Positions 8,858-16,701 of a stretch of 42,926 nucleotides of DNA are shown here, piece by piece. Source of the DNA: Verrucomicrobiales bacterium (GTDB lineage Bacteria > Verrucomicrobiota > Verrucomicrobiia > Verrucomicrobiales > DEV007); contig JABSSQ010000149.1 of assembly GCA_013213905.1 (NCBI GenBank), forward strand, positions 1-42,926, written 5' to 3'. The notes under the pieces are model-generated. The model did not search any database, was not told the origin of the DNA, and worked only from the letters and a program-made list of their open reading frames with translations. Each line of letters begins with the position of its first letter. Positions within the stretch are counted from its first letter, which is position 1. A program made the position numbers and the translations under genes.

Positions 8858-9048
8858 TTTTGTATGGGTTCAGAGTTCTTTGAGTTCACATAAACGCGAA
8901 CACTGCATCATAACAGAAGGGGGGGGCAAAAATCAACGTATCCGAAGTGTTTTCTCTTCCTCGCAAAGCGAAAGAGACGCGACATTTCCGTTATCACTCT
9001 GAGCGACCTTGTGCTAATGTCCCGCCCAATTTTTTACACGACAGGTAT

Positions 9049-10476
9049 ATGAGCAAAAGTCTCTTCGAAAAAGTATGGGAAGCCCACTCAGTCAAGGAGT
9101 TGTCCAACGGACAAACTCAGCTTCTCATCGGTACTCACCTCATCCACGAGGTCACCAGCCCGCAGGCATTCGGAATGCTTCGCGATCTGGGTCTCCAGGT
9201 GAAGTATCCCAACCGCACTTTTGCGACGGTCGATCACATCGTCCCTACCAAAAGCCAGGTTGAGCCTTTCGAAGACAACCTCGCTCAGGACATGATCCAG
9301 GCGCTTCGCGACAACTGCGAAGAGTTCGGAGTGACATTCTTTGACATCGGCAGCGGCGGCCAGGGTATCGTCCACGTGGTGGGCCCCGAACAGGGCATCA
9401 CTCAACCCGGTTCCACCATCGCCTGTGGTGACTCCCACACCGCGACTCACGGGGCTTTCGGTGCGATCGCTTTCGGTATCGGCACGACCCAGATCCGCGA
9501 CGTCCTGGCGACCCAGACCATGGCCATGACCAAGCTCAAGGTCCGCCGCATCAACGTGGACGGCGAGCTTCCTCCCGGCGTTTACGCCAAGGACGTGGCG
9601 CTCCACATCATCAAGTTGCTCGGTGCCAAGGGCGGTATTGGCTACGCCTACGAATACGGCGGCAGCGTCTTCGACAACTTCTCCATGGAAGAGCGCATGA
9701 CGGTCTGCAACATGTCCATCGAGGGCGGCGCCCGTTGCGGTTACGTCAATCCCGACGAGAAGACCTTCGAATATCTCAAGGACCGCAACTACTCGCCGAA
9801 AGGCGGCGACTGGGACGCCGCCGTCGAGGAATGGACTGCCATCGCCTCTGATCCTGACTGCGCTTACGACGACGTCGTAAACATCAAGGCCGAGGACATC
9901 GCTCCCTCCGTCACCTGGGGCATCTCTCCCGACCACGGTATCTTCGTGAACGAGAACATCCCCTCCGCCGCTGATGTGGACGACGAGGAAGAGAAGGCCT
10001 CCATCGAGGAAGCCCTCGAGTACATGAAGTTCGAAGGCGGATCTCCGATCGCCGGCACCCCGGTTGATGTCTGCTTTATCGGCAGCTGCACCAATGGTCG
10101 TCTTTCCGATTTCCGCGAGGCCGCCAAATTCCTCAAGGGCCACAAGGTCGCCGAGAGCGTTCAGGCAATTGCCGTTCCCGGATCCGAAATCGTGGATCAC
10201 CTCTGCCGCCAGGAAGGGCTTCACACCATTTTTGAAGAAGCAGGCTTTGAATGGCGCGGCGCCGGCTGCTCCATGTGCCTTGCCATGAACCCGGACAAAC
10301 TGGTCGGCGACCAGCTTTGCGCCAGCTCCAGCAACCGAAACTTCAAGGGGCGCCAGGGAAGCCCGACCGGACGAACCATCCTCATGTCACCTGTGATGGT
10401 GGCCGCTGCCGCCGTGAAAGGCGCGGTCGCGGACGCCCGCGAGGTGTTCCAGGTTGGCGAGACCGCTGCCGCCTGA
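9049..10476 (+). CDS. leuC: 3-isopropylmalate dehydratase large subunit
   Basis: Isomerises 2-isopropylmalate to 3-isopropylmalate in leucine synthesis, together with the small subunit LeuD (not in this window). I chose the ATG at 9049 ([10 protein letters not shown]), which gives 475 residues, the normal LeuC length. The ORF-track start at 8947 adds 34 residues of non-family sequence. The aconitase-type [4Fe-4S] ligands are visible as the Cys in [11 protein letters not shown] and the CxxC of [24 protein letters not shown] and the downstream [15 protein letters not shown] segment are also typical. The separation from leuD is a departure from the common leuCD operon. A weak ACAGG lies 4-8 bases before the start. 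The SRP RNA gene converges on its 3' end. Confidence 0.96.
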   Translation: MSKSLFEKVWEAHSVKELSNGQTQLLIGTHLIHEVTSPQAFGMLRDLGLQVKYPNRTFATVDHIVPTKSQVEPFEDNLAQDMIQALRDNCEEFGVTFFDIGSGGQGIVHVVGPEQGITQPGSTIACGDSHTATHGAFGAIAFGIGTTQIRDVLATQTMAMTKLKVRRINVDGELPPGVYAKDVALHIIKLLGAKGGIGYAYEYGGSVFDNFSMEERMTVCNMSIEGGARCGYVNPDEKTFEYLKDRNYSPKGGDWDAAVEEWTAIASDPDCAYDDVVNIKAEDIAPSVTWGISPDHGIFVNENIPSAADVDDEEEKASIEEALEYMKFEGGSPIAGTPVDVCFIGSCTNGRLSDFREAAKFLKGHKVAESVQAIAVPGSEIVDHLCRQEGLHTIFEEAGFEWRGAGCSMCLAMNPDKLVGDQLCASSSNRNFKGRQGSPTGRTILMSPVMVAAAAVKGAVADAREVFQVGETAAA

Positions 10477-10484
10477 TCACCGTG

Positions 10485-10584
10485 AAAAGTGCCAGAGAAC
10501 TGCGGCAATCATGGACAAGCTACCGTTGCTGCCTTCCGGCCCTGGCGGGGTTTACCTGCCATGACTCCACAGCCTCTGACGGCG
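10485..10584 (-). ncRNA. ffs: Signal recognition particle 4.5S RNA
   Basis: Small bacterial SRP RNA on the minus strand, between leuC and trpB. The conserved apical part reads CGCCAGGGCCGGAAGGCAGC, with the GGAA tetraloop and the Ffh-binding internal loops. The ends pair well: AGAGGCUGUGG near the 5' end matches CCGCAGUUCUCU near the 3' end, followed by GGCACUUUU, whose short U-run suits termination. The ORFs that the track shows here are shadows. The RNA scaffolds Ffh for cotranslational targeting of membrane proteins. The 5' end is set by a -10-like box just upstream and is uncertain by a few bases. Confidence 0.93.
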
Positions 10585-10586
10585 CG

Positions 10587-10617
10587 AATATACACGGCTC
10601 GACAGAAATGCGAGCAA
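10587..10617 (-). promoter_or_regulatory. Probable sigma-70 promoter of the SRP RNA gene
   Basis: On the minus strand a TATATT (-10-like, at 10592 down to 10587) ends about 3 to 6 bases before the expected RNA start. A weak TTGCTC lies 19 bases upstream. The -10 is convincing, the -35 is poor. Confidence 0.5.
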
Positions 10618-10657
10618 TGAAAACAATTCCGGCACTCGAAACGTAATCACCATCCAC

Positions 10658-11869
10658 ATGAGCACGGTAACCACGGAAGCCCAGCCCGACGCCAGCGGAC
10701 ATTTCGGAACCTTCGGAGGCAGCTTTGTCCCCGAAACCCTCGTCGCAGCCCTCGACGAATTGACCGCTGAATACCACAAAGCCAAGGCCGACCCGGAGTT
10801 CCAGGCCGAGCTGAAACAACTGCTCGCTGAATTCTGCGGCCGAGAAACGCCACTCTACCTAGCCGAGCGCTGGACGGAGAAACTTGGTGGCGCCAAGATT
10901 TACCTCAAGCGTGAGGACCTGCTTCATACCGGAGCCCACAAGATCAACAACGCGCTGGGTCAGATCCTCCTCGCCAAGCGACTTGGCAAGAAACGCATTA
11001 TCGCTGAAACCGGGGCCGGTCAGCACGGCGTCGCCACCGCGACGGTAGCGGCCCGTTTCGGGCTCGAATGTGTCGTTTACATGGGCGCCATTGACATGGA
11101 GCGTCAGCACCTCAATGTCGTCCGCATGAGACTGCTCGGATCTGATGTCTGCGGAGTTGAAGCTGGCCAGAAGACCTTGAAGGAAGCCGTTAACGAAGCG
11201 CTTCGCGACTGGGTCACCAACGTGCGCGACACTCATTACATTCTTGGCAGTGCCCTGGGCCCGCATCCCTACCCCATGATGGTGCGCGACTTTCATCGCG
11301 TCATCGGAGTCGAAGCCCGTGCCCAGATCATGGAACGCGAAGAGCGTCTTCCCGATCTGCTTATCGCCTGCGTCGGTGGCGGTTCCAACGCCATCGGGCT
11401 GTTCCATCCTTTTCTCGATGACGAAAATGTGAAGATGGTCGGTGTCGAAGCCGGTGGTCACGGCATCAAACAGGGCGAACACGCCGCTCGTTTCCAGGGA
11501 GGCAAACTCGGCGTGCTTCAAGGCACCAAAACGTGGTTACTCGCCGACGACGACGGCCAGATCGAGCTGACTCATTCCGTCTCAGCAGGACTCGACTACG
11601 CTGCTGTCGGACCGGAACACGCTTTCCTGCAGGACGCCGGGCGCGTCGAATACACCTACGCCACGGATGACGAGGCGCTGGATGCTTTTCAGGAATTGGC
11701 GGCCGTCGAGGGAATCATCCCGGCGCTCGAAACCTCTCACGCTCTGGCCTACGTGAAGAAGATTGCCCCGACGATGGACAAGGATAAGATCATCGTCGTC
11801 AACCTCTCCGGTCGCGGTGACAAGGACGTCGAGCAGGCTTCCAAGTACCTGCTTCCCGAGGAAGACTAG
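10658..11869 (+). CDS. trpB: Tryptophan synthase beta subunit
   Basis: Condenses indole with serine to form tryptophan, using pyridoxal phosphate, in complex with TrpA. The 403-residue length is normal. [13 protein letters not shown] carries the PLP-binding Lys95, [11 protein letters not shown] carries the catalytic Glu, and [10 protein letters not shown] is the phosphate-binding loop. The N-terminal [15 protein letters not shown] is typical of TrpB1, the TrpA-dependent type. It stands alone here: no trpA or other trp genes flank it, and its neighbours are the SRP RNA and an unrelated exported protein. No leader peptide or attenuator is visible in the roughly 70 bases between the SRP RNA and the start. 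Confidence 0.97.
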   Translation: MSTVTTEAQPDASGHFGTFGGSFVPETLVAALDELTAEYHKAKADPEFQAELKQLLAEFCGRETPLYLAERWTEKLGGAKIYLKREDLLHTGAHKINNALGQILLAKRLGKKRIIAETGAGQHGVATATVAARFGLECVVYMGAIDMERQHLNVVRMRLLGSDVCGVEAGQKTLKEAVNEALRDWVTNVRDTHYILGSALGPHPYPMMVRDFHRVIGVEARAQIMEREERLPDLLIACVGGGSNAIGLFHPFLDDENVKMVGVEAGGHGIKQGEHAARFQGGKLGVLQGTKTWLLADDDGQIELTHSVSAGLDYAAVGPEHAFLQDAGRVEYTYATDDEALDAFQELAAVEGIIPALETSHALAYVKKIAPTMDKDKIIVVNLSGRGDKDVEQASKYLLPEED

Positions 11870-11981
11870 TTTACAGATTCACACTTGGGCGGGGCGTCCC
11901 GACCCTCCGGAATCCGACAAACATCCAAAGATCGTCGTGCACCCCTTGTGTCCATGGCCCTTTGCCTAAGGCCCTCTTCCC

Positions 11982-12911
11982 CTACTCCGGCACCTCACCC
12001 GAAATCACGCCGCCCGTGGCGTCGGGTTTCACCGTGGTCGGTGTCTCGCCCTTCGGCTTCGTCGCTCCACCCTGGGTGGATACGATAAGGCGCTTCGAAC
12101 CGTAGATATCGTCGACGAGGGTCTCCACCATGAGGCGTAGATCCTCGACTTCGTTTTCACTCAGCACCTCCTGCTCCGGCAGGTCGATCTTTTCCTGGAT
12201 CTCCTTGAGGTTGGTGCGGATGTCTTTGACCGTTTCGTTGCCTTGGATGCGAGGTTCCATCGTCTCAAGGTTGGCGATGAAATACTCAACGACTTCCGGC
12301 CGGGCCAGGATAGAGGCCTTCTCCGGATTGTAGGGATTGAGTGACGCGCTGCAGCCGATCTCGAAGGCGCGCAGCCATCCGGCGAGACTGATCAAGTTAG
12401 CCGCATCCACATCACGAATCAGGACCATTTCTTTCTCCACATCCTTCTGGGTGCGGGCGAGTTCGAGCTTGAGCTCCTCCCAGTCACTGCCGGCTGCTTT
12501 CTGGAGCAGACTGTTCATGTGGCTGGAGATACGAGTCCCCGACCCGAGCCCCTTGGCATGAGTCAACAAGGTGCGCCCCACCGGCTCGAGATCGTAGAGC
12601 TGCTCGGACTCAACCGCAAAGAAACCGTCAGCGAGAAGGAACCCCACACTGAGAGCCAACTCCGTGCGATCCTGGGGAACCTCCTCCGGCCACTGGCGCT
12701 TGAGCTCGTCGTAGGGCAGAGGGCGCAGCGTTTGCAGGTCCTCAAAGATCTTTCGAATCGACGGGGTCGTGAACTGGTTGACTCCGAACTCTTCGCGAAC
12801 GTGCTCGTCCTCCAGCAATTCGTCCGGAATTTCCTGGGCGATAAGGCTGCCGCAAATTCCGAAAAGCCCGACGAGGCTGCAGGTGATCCACAATTTCAAA
12901 AAGCGAGACAT
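11982..12911 (-). CDS. Exported protein of unknown function
   Basis: A 309-residue protein with a clear N-terminal signal peptide (hydrophobic WITCSLVGLFGICGSLIA, probable cleavage near AQ-E at about residue 26). The mature part is largely alpha-helical and rich in charged residues, with no cysteine pairs, transmembrane segments or catalytic motif that I recognise. The C-terminal 35 residues are Thr/Gly/Pro-rich and probably disordered. It is transcribed divergently from the L,D-transpeptidase gene. A periplasmic or surface location is inferred from the signal peptide alone. Confidence 0.75.
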   Translation of the reverse strand: MSRFLKLWITCSLVGLFGICGSLIAQEIPDELLEDEHVREEFGVNQFTTPSIRKIFEDLQTLRPLPYDELKRQWPEEVPQDRTELALSVGFLLADGFFAVESEQLYDLEPVGRTLLTHAKGLGSGTRISSHMNSLLQKAAGSDWEELKLELARTQKDVEKEMVLIRDVDAANLISLAGWLRAFEIGCSASLNPYNPEKASILARPEVVEYFIANLETMEPRIQGNETVKDIRTNLKEIQEKIDLPEQEVLSENEVEDLRLMVETLVDDIYGSKRLIVSTQGGATKPKGETPTTVKPDATGGVISGEVPE

Positions 12912-12983
12912 AGGGCGGCAGGGGCAATACTCCTCTATAGGAACGGTCCAAATTTAATTCCGGCAGTAAAGAATGCTAGAAAT

Positions 12984-13012
12984 TTGTCTTTTAGTTAAGT
13001 TTGCTTTATAAT
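12984..13012 (+). promoter_or_regulatory. Sigma-70 promoter of the L,D-transpeptidase gene
   Basis: TTGTCT (12984-12989), 17 bases, then a perfect TATAAT (13007-13012). The predicted start near 13019 gives a 5' leader of about 110 bases. Confidence 0.75.
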
Positions 13013-13080
13013 CTGTATAGGCAGATTTCCTGTCGACCACTCTCCTCAACTTTCATCCAAACTCTCGGGAATTAGCTAAG

Positions 13081-13102
13081 AGGCATTCTAATAGAATCGC
13101 CT
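13081..13102 (+). other. Hairpin in the L,D-transpeptidase leader
   Basis: AGGC-ATTCT and AGAAT-C-GCCT form a 9-bp stem with one bulged base and a short AAT loop, 28 bases before the start codon. No strong T-run follows. It may modulate expression; nothing identifies a ligand. Confidence 0.45.
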
Positions 13103-13129
13103 GCCTTTCGTTATACCTGCTAAAACCGA

Positions 13130-14089
13130 ATGAGAGTGAAAACGCAAATCCAAATTGCCGCCAGCATCATGTTTGGCGTGACTGCTTTGTTTTCAACTAG
13201 TTGCTCCACCAAGCCAACCGCACAGAGGGACACCTCCAGCGTCCTCCAGATATCGGTTCCAGCCCAGAAGCTGGTTCTCTACAAGGAAGGAAAAGTGGTC
13301 AAGACCTACCCCGTTTCGACCTCAAAGTTCGGTTTGGGCAATGAAAAGGGTAGCTACCGCACCCCTCTCGGCCGCATGGAAGTCGCCGAAAAGATCGGTG
13401 GAGGAAAACCGGCCGGCGCTGTTTTTAAGAGCCGCAAATGGACCGGGGAAGTCATTAAGCCCGATTCACCCGGCCGTGACCCCATCGTTTCCCGCATCCT
13501 CTGGCTCCGGGGAACCGAGAGAAAGAACGACAACACCTACTCCCGCTACATTTACATCCACGGCACCGCTGCCGAAAAAGACATTGGCAAACCGGTCAGC
13601 TACGGCTGTGTCCGCATGAAATCGAGGGACGTCATCGATCTCTATCGCAAGGTGGGCGAGGGCGCGACGGTCTACATCACGAAGAAAGATCTCAACAAAG
13701 AGGTTCCTGAGCCTCAAATCGGTAATTCAGGCCCTGACGGCCTCGAGATGGAGGCCCTTCCCCTGGAATCGAGCCCCCGTGAGCTTCCCGGAACCCCGGC
13801 AGTGGTCCGAACAGCCTCCAAACCAGCAGCATCAGCACCGGCTCCAGCCCCCGCTCCTGCTGTCCATGCCGCTTCCAGCGCACCGGCTCCTCCCGTGGCG
13901 CCAACGGCTCCAACTGCAGAATTGAACCAGCCAGCAGCCCATTTCCAGCCCGGAGCACCCGCCCGAATCGGCACTCACAAACCCGAATGCGAAGATCCGG
14001 ACGCCGTTCCCATCCGCATTAATCCTGCCGAAGCGATGGGAGCCCCAATGAAACGGGACTTCCGCCCGTTCCGCATGAGTTCGAACTGA
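13130..14089 (+). CDS. L,D-transpeptidase (YkuD family) lipoprotein
   Basis: Peptidoglycan cross-linking or protein-anchoring enzyme of the envelope. A signal peptide leads to FSTSC, so Cys25 is a likely lipidation site although the lipobox is weak. The YkuD domain spans about residues 38-185. YIHGT has the conserved His144, and SYGCVRM has the catalytic Cys160 and the following Arg. After the domain comes an Ala/Pro-rich linker (about 225-270) and a charged C-terminal tail. The linker suggests the enzyme is held away from the membrane. A strong promoter lies about 110 bases upstream, and the rpsT promoter begins right after the stop. Whether it makes 3-3 cross-links or attaches a lipoprotein to peptidoglycan cannot be told. 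Confidence 0.9.
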   Translation: MRVKTQIQIAASIMFGVTALFSTSCSTKPTAQRDTSSVLQISVPAQKLVLYKEGKVVKTYPVSTSKFGLGNEKGSYRTPLGRMEVAEKIGGGKPAGAVFKSRKWTGEVIKPDSPGRDPIVSRILWLRGTERKNDNTYSRYIYIHGTAAEKDIGKPVSYGCVRMKSRDVIDLYRKVGEGATVYITKKDLNKEVPEPQIGNSGPDGLEMEALPLESSPRELPGTPAVVRTASKPAASAPAPAPAPAVHAASSAPAPPVAPTAPTAELNQPAAHFQPGAPARIGTHKPECEDPDAVPIRINPAEAMGAPMKRDFRPFRMSSN

Positions 14090-14102
14090 TTCGGTTTCTC
14101 CC

Positions 14103-14130
14103 TTGACGTGGCGGTGGAATCGCGTATGTT
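14103..14130 (+). promoter_or_regulatory. Sigma-70 promoter of rpsT
   Basis: TTGACG (14103-14108), 16 bases, TATGTT (14125-14130), 43 bases before the rpsT start codon. Confidence 0.7.
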
Positions 14131-14172
14131 CCGCGCCCTCAAACACGATTTTGAGCGAAACACTCTAGAAAA

Positions 14173-14436
14173 ATGGCTAATTCCAGATCAGCACTCAAGC
14201 GCGTCCGCCAGACCAAAGTCCGGACCGCTCGCAACCGTAACCTCAAGTCCCGCCTGAAGGACGCCCGCAAGGTCGCTCTCACTGCTGTTGAGGCTGGAGA
14301 CAAGGCTGCTGCCGCGACTGCCTACAACGCTTTCGCTTCTGCTGCTGACAAGGCTGCCAAAGGCGGTGCGTTGCACAAAAACACTGCCAGCCGTCTCAAG
14401 GGACGCGTCGCTGCTAAAGTGGCCAGCATTTCCTAA
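14173..14436 (+). CDS. rpsT: 30S ribosomal protein bS20
   Basis: An 87-residue, highly basic helical protein that binds 16S rRNA early in 30S assembly. It begins MANSRSALKRVRQ, close to the family MANxxSAxKRxRQ pattern, and carries the expected basic helix (RNRNLKSRLKDARK) and C-terminal GALHKNTASRLKGR motif. Length is normal. It is a single-gene transcription unit: its own promoter lies upstream and strong hairpins follow the stop, as is common for rpsT. Confidence 0.97.
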   Translation: MANSRSALKRVRQTKVRTARNRNLKSRLKDARKVALTAVEAGDKAAAATAYNAFASAADKAAKGGALHKNTASRLKGRVAAKVASIS

Positions 14437-14471
14437 GCGTCGGCCAAGACCTTCAACCGGTCATCCAACCT

Positions 14472-14497
14472 GTCAGGTCATTGACCTGACCCTTTTT
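14472..14497 (+). terminator. First hairpin after rpsT
   Basis: Perfect dyad GTCAGGTCA-T-TGACCTGAC followed by CCTTTTT. The real stem would lose a base pair to open the loop. It lies 36 bases past the rpsT stop and probably acts in tandem with the next hairpin. Confidence 0.55.
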
Positions 14498-14507
14498 GGA
14501 AAAAGCG

Positions 14508-14533
14508 AACCCCGTCGGATGACGGGGTTTTTT
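14508..14533 (+). terminator. Main intrinsic terminator of rpsT
   Basis: AACCCCGTC, GGAT loop, GACGGGGTT and a run of six T: a textbook rho-independent terminator. Confidence 0.92.
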
Positions 14534-14591
14534 GTTGCCCGGAGCCGTTCCCACGATGCCTGATCAAGCGGATCCGGTCGAGGTGGCACTC

Positions 14592-14640
14592 GACCCTCCA
14601 CGGACCAGGACAAGATGGAGGGTCACGCTCCCGCGTGACC
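14592..14640. repeat. Two overlapping REP-like dyads
   Basis: GACCCTCCA (14592-14600) pairs with TGGAGGGTC (14616-14624). GGTCACGC (14621-14628) pairs with GCGTGACC (14633-14640) around TCCC. The two stems share GGTC, so they are mutually exclusive. Neither has a T-run. The position, between two convergent genes, fits a repetitive extragenic palindrome, but only one copy is in this window. Confidence 0.55.
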
Positions 14641-14657
14641 GCCAATGGACCGAAAGC

Positions 14658-14981
14658 CTACTTCGTAAAGGTGGTTCCCTGATCTTCGTGCTCGAGAACA
14701 CACTTCCAGGTGCGCTGAACACCATTGGAGTAGCGGTCGCGGTAAGTTGCTACCCGAACGCGATAGGCAACCTTGTTGCCGCAGGGAAGGCAGTCGTAGC
14801 GGGTTTCCCACTCAGTACTGATGCGGCGGGAGCTGATGCGGAAGGTGCCCTTGGGAGGCTCAAAGTCTCCGGTGCTCTCGCACTTGTTCCGGCCACAGCC
14901 AAAGATCAGGGCCTGTGCCGAAGTTGCGGTAAACTGAAGGGAAACAGCAGCGATCAGGATAGCAAAGAGTGGTTTCATCAC
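14658..14981 (-). CDS. Small exported Cys-containing protein of unknown function
   Basis: A 107-residue protein with a signal peptide (LFAILIAAVSLQFTATSAQA, cleavage probable near residue 24). The short mature part has five cysteines: FGCGRNKCE, DCLPCGN (a CxxC) and a single WKC. The cysteines could form disulphides or bind a metal or heme-like group, though no CxxCH is present. I recognise no family. It faces rpsT tail-to-tail with the overlapping dyads in between, and lies downstream of the FKBP gene on the same strand with a gap of about 75 bases. The start could be either of the two adjacent ATG codons. Confidence 0.65.
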   Translation of the reverse strand: MMKPLFAILIAAVSLQFTATSAQALIFGCGRNKCESTGDFEPPKGTFRISSRRISTEWETRYDCLPCGNKVAYRVRVATYRDRYSNGVQRTWKCVLEHEDQGTTFTK

Positions 14982-15057
14982 GGTTCTCTTGAGGGAATGA
15001 CTAGGAAATATCGAAATCGGGTCGGCGAATCAATCATTAATCGCGATTCGAAAGCGA

Positions 15058-15540
15058 TCAGTTGTGCACCCGGATCAGCTCGACTTCGAAAATAAGCGTC
15101 TCGTTCGGACCAATCTTGGGAGGCGACCCGGCAGATCCGTAGCCGAGGTGAGGCGGAATCGTGAAACGGAACTTCGAACCTTCCTGCATCAGGGGAATGC
15201 CCTCCTGCCAACCGGCGATCACCTGTTGCAGGGAGAACGTAGCCGGCTGACCTCGTTGCACACTGCTGTCGAAAACGGATCCGTTAGTCAGCTTGCCAGT
15301 ATAGTGCACCGTGACCGTCGAATAACGATTCGGCCTCATCCCGGTTCCGGGACGCAGCATTTCATACTGAAGACCGGAAGCGGTGCGCTGGCGCCCAACC
15401 GGCGTCGTTGAAGCTTCACCTCCGGCAGCCCCATCGGGTGCCTTCACCGTGGCGGACTCGATTTCGTTGGACTGACATCCGATAGAGAAAACAGCAATCG
15501 AAGTCAGGGTCAGCAATACGAGCGGCAATGATTTCATCAT
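15058..15540 (-). CDS. FKBP-type peptidyl-prolyl isomerase lipoprotein
   Basis: Proline isomerase that assists folding of exported proteins. The signal peptide ends in FSIGC (lipobox, Cys22), followed by a flexible Ala/Gly/Thr-rich linker. The FKBP domain covers about residues 52-158: VTVHYTGKLTNGSVFDSS, the VIAGWQEGIPLMQEGSKFRFTIPPHLGYG block, and the closing LIFEVELIRV strand. The Asp of FDSS, the Trp of GWQEG and the Tyr of LGYG that line the FKBP pocket are all present, so it should be active. The gene lies 55 bases after the rhodanese gene on the same strand and probably belongs to the ileS-lspA transcription unit or follows it closely. Confidence 0.93.
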   Translation of the reverse strand: MMKSLPLVLLTLTSIAVFSIGCQSNEIESATVKAPDGAAGGEASTTPVGRQRTASGLQYEMLRPGTGMRPNRYSTVTVHYTGKLTNGSVFDSSVQRGQPATFSLQQVIAGWQEGIPLMQEGSKFRFTIPPHLGYGSAGSPPKIGPNETLIFEVELIRVHN

Positions 15541-15595
15541 AGGTAAAGCAAGGTGCCTCAGGTTTGAAACTTTCGAAAGGCGAAAATCCCCGGAC

Positions 15596-16156
15596 CTATT
15601 CAGCGCTACCGGAATCGAATCGATGCTCTTTCTTCAGCAACCGTCCCCAGTGCTTGTTGTAGGGATGAACCCAGGGAGTGGGAGCACCGTTTTGATCGAC
15701 CACGGTTCCACCGTCATTGACCCAGCGAAAGATGCCCCCTCTCAAGCTGGCCACATCGGGGACATCACTACCTGTCAAAGCATCGGCCAGCTTCGCCGAC
15801 CGGTAACCCAGTGCTCCGTAGATCACGAGGAGATCGACAGGTTCCTGACGCTCCTCCAGGTAGGCTAACAGCTCGTCTTTATCGGTGAGGTGAACCGCCC
15901 CCTCGAGGTGACTCACTTCGAATTCCTCGAGGGTGCGGGCATCAACGAGAAGGACAGCCTGACCACCACTTCGGTGCAACCCCACTTCAGCAGGGCGAAT
16001 GGCGTCAACGGCTGGATATTCGCTGACCACATCCGCCTCAGCATTCTCAAGCGTTTGCAGTACCTTAATGCGATCATAGCCGCACTGGCCAAGTCCAAGA
16101 AGAAGGAAGGCCACCACAAACAATCCTCCCAGGATGAGTGCCCCTTTTGAACTCAT
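15596..16156 (-). CDS. Membrane-anchored rhodanese-like protein lacking the catalytic Cys
   Basis: An N-terminal transmembrane segment (about residues 6-22) is followed by one rhodanese domain (about 50-160). The fold markers VLLVDARTLEEFEVSHLEGAVHL and the active-site loop VIYGALGYRSAKLADAL are clear. The usual loop is CxxGxRS; here the Cys position is Gly114, so sulfurtransferase activity is unlikely. It starts 8 bases after lspA and is surely cotranscribed with ileS-lspA. A binding or sensing role for the domain is inference. The membrane segment should place the domain outside the cytoplasm if the N-terminus is a signal anchor. Confidence 0.85.
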   Translation of the reverse strand: MSSKGALILGGLFVVAFLLLGLGQCGYDRIKVLQTLENAEADVVSEYPAVDAIRPAEVGLHRSGGQAVLLVDARTLEEFEVSHLEGAVHLTDKDELLAYLEERQEPVDLLVIYGALGYRSAKLADALTGSDVPDVASLRGGIFRWVNDGGTVVDQNGAPTPWVHPYNKHWGRLLKKEHRFDSGSAE

Positions 16157-16164
16157 GCCACGGG

Positions 16165-16701
16165 TTACGCCTCAGAGTCTTTCGGAGTCGCCTTCTCCTC
16201 TTTCGGCGCGCGGAAGGCGGAGATGATCAAGAGACCAGCCGCAATGCAAATACAGGAGTCGGCCACGTTAAAGGAAGGAAAGTGACCGCCTGACGAAGGC
16301 ACCAGTTTGTCATAGAACGGAGGTAGAAAATCGAGAAAGTCGACCACATATCCCCTGCCCGGCAAAGCCCGGTCGGTCAGATTGCCAATAATCCCACTGA
16401 GCAACAATGCCGCAGCAACTTTGCTGACTTTGTCAGGAAACATACCGCGGCGAAACAGGATCACGATCCCGCTGATGGCAACGATACCAATCGTTCCGAA
16501 GATCCAGTTGGAGTAGGGATTGCCGTTCAGCAACCCAAAGGCCATGCCGGTGTTGTGCACGCGGACGATGTTGAAGAAACCAGGAATCACCTCAATCACC
16601 CGCGGCATTTCCGGCGGAACCGGAAACGTCATCACGATCCAGAGCTTGGACAACTGGTCGAGAATAAAGAGCGGGAGGCTCAGGTAGAAAAACAGCTTCA
16701 T
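16165..16701 (-). CDS. lspA: Lipoprotein signal peptidase II
   Basis: Aspartyl protease of the inner membrane that removes signal peptides from diacylglyceryl-modified prolipoproteins after Lgt has acted. The 178-residue protein has four hydrophobic segments. The two conserved motifs with catalytic Asp are seen as [22 protein letters not shown] and SFNVADSCI. Its ATG overlaps the ileS TGA by four bases (ATGA), so it is translationally coupled to ileS, a pairing found in many bacteria. The lgt gene lies just upstream of ileS, so the two consecutive lipoprotein-maturation steps are close together here. Confidence 0.96.
   Translation of the reverse strand: MKLFFYLSLPLFILDQLSKLWIVMTFPVPPEMPRVIEVIPGFFNIVRVHNTGMAFGLLNGNPYSNWIFGTIGIVAISGIVILFRRGMFPDKVSKVAAALLLSGIIGNLTDRALPGRGYVVDFLDFLPPFYDKLVPSSGGHFPSFNVADSCICIAAGLLIISAFRAPKEEKATPKDSEA

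Noticed and set aside
8076-9002. 308-residue + strand ORF over the lipoprotein gene
   Set aside because: Its Ala/Ser/Phe-rich middle is the antisense of the lipoprotein repeats; the minus-strand frame has a lipobox and a terminator.
8947-9048. Upstream extension of leuC
   Set aside because: The 34 extra residues are unlike LeuC; the ATG at 9049 gives the family length and start.
11870-11981. Possible terminator between trpB and the exported protein gene
   Set aside because: GGCC-rich partial pairings exist near 11959-11976, but there is no stable stem with a T-run.
14532-15095. 187-residue + ORF
   Set aside because: It covers the dyads and the antisense of the small exported protein; no start signal or family features.
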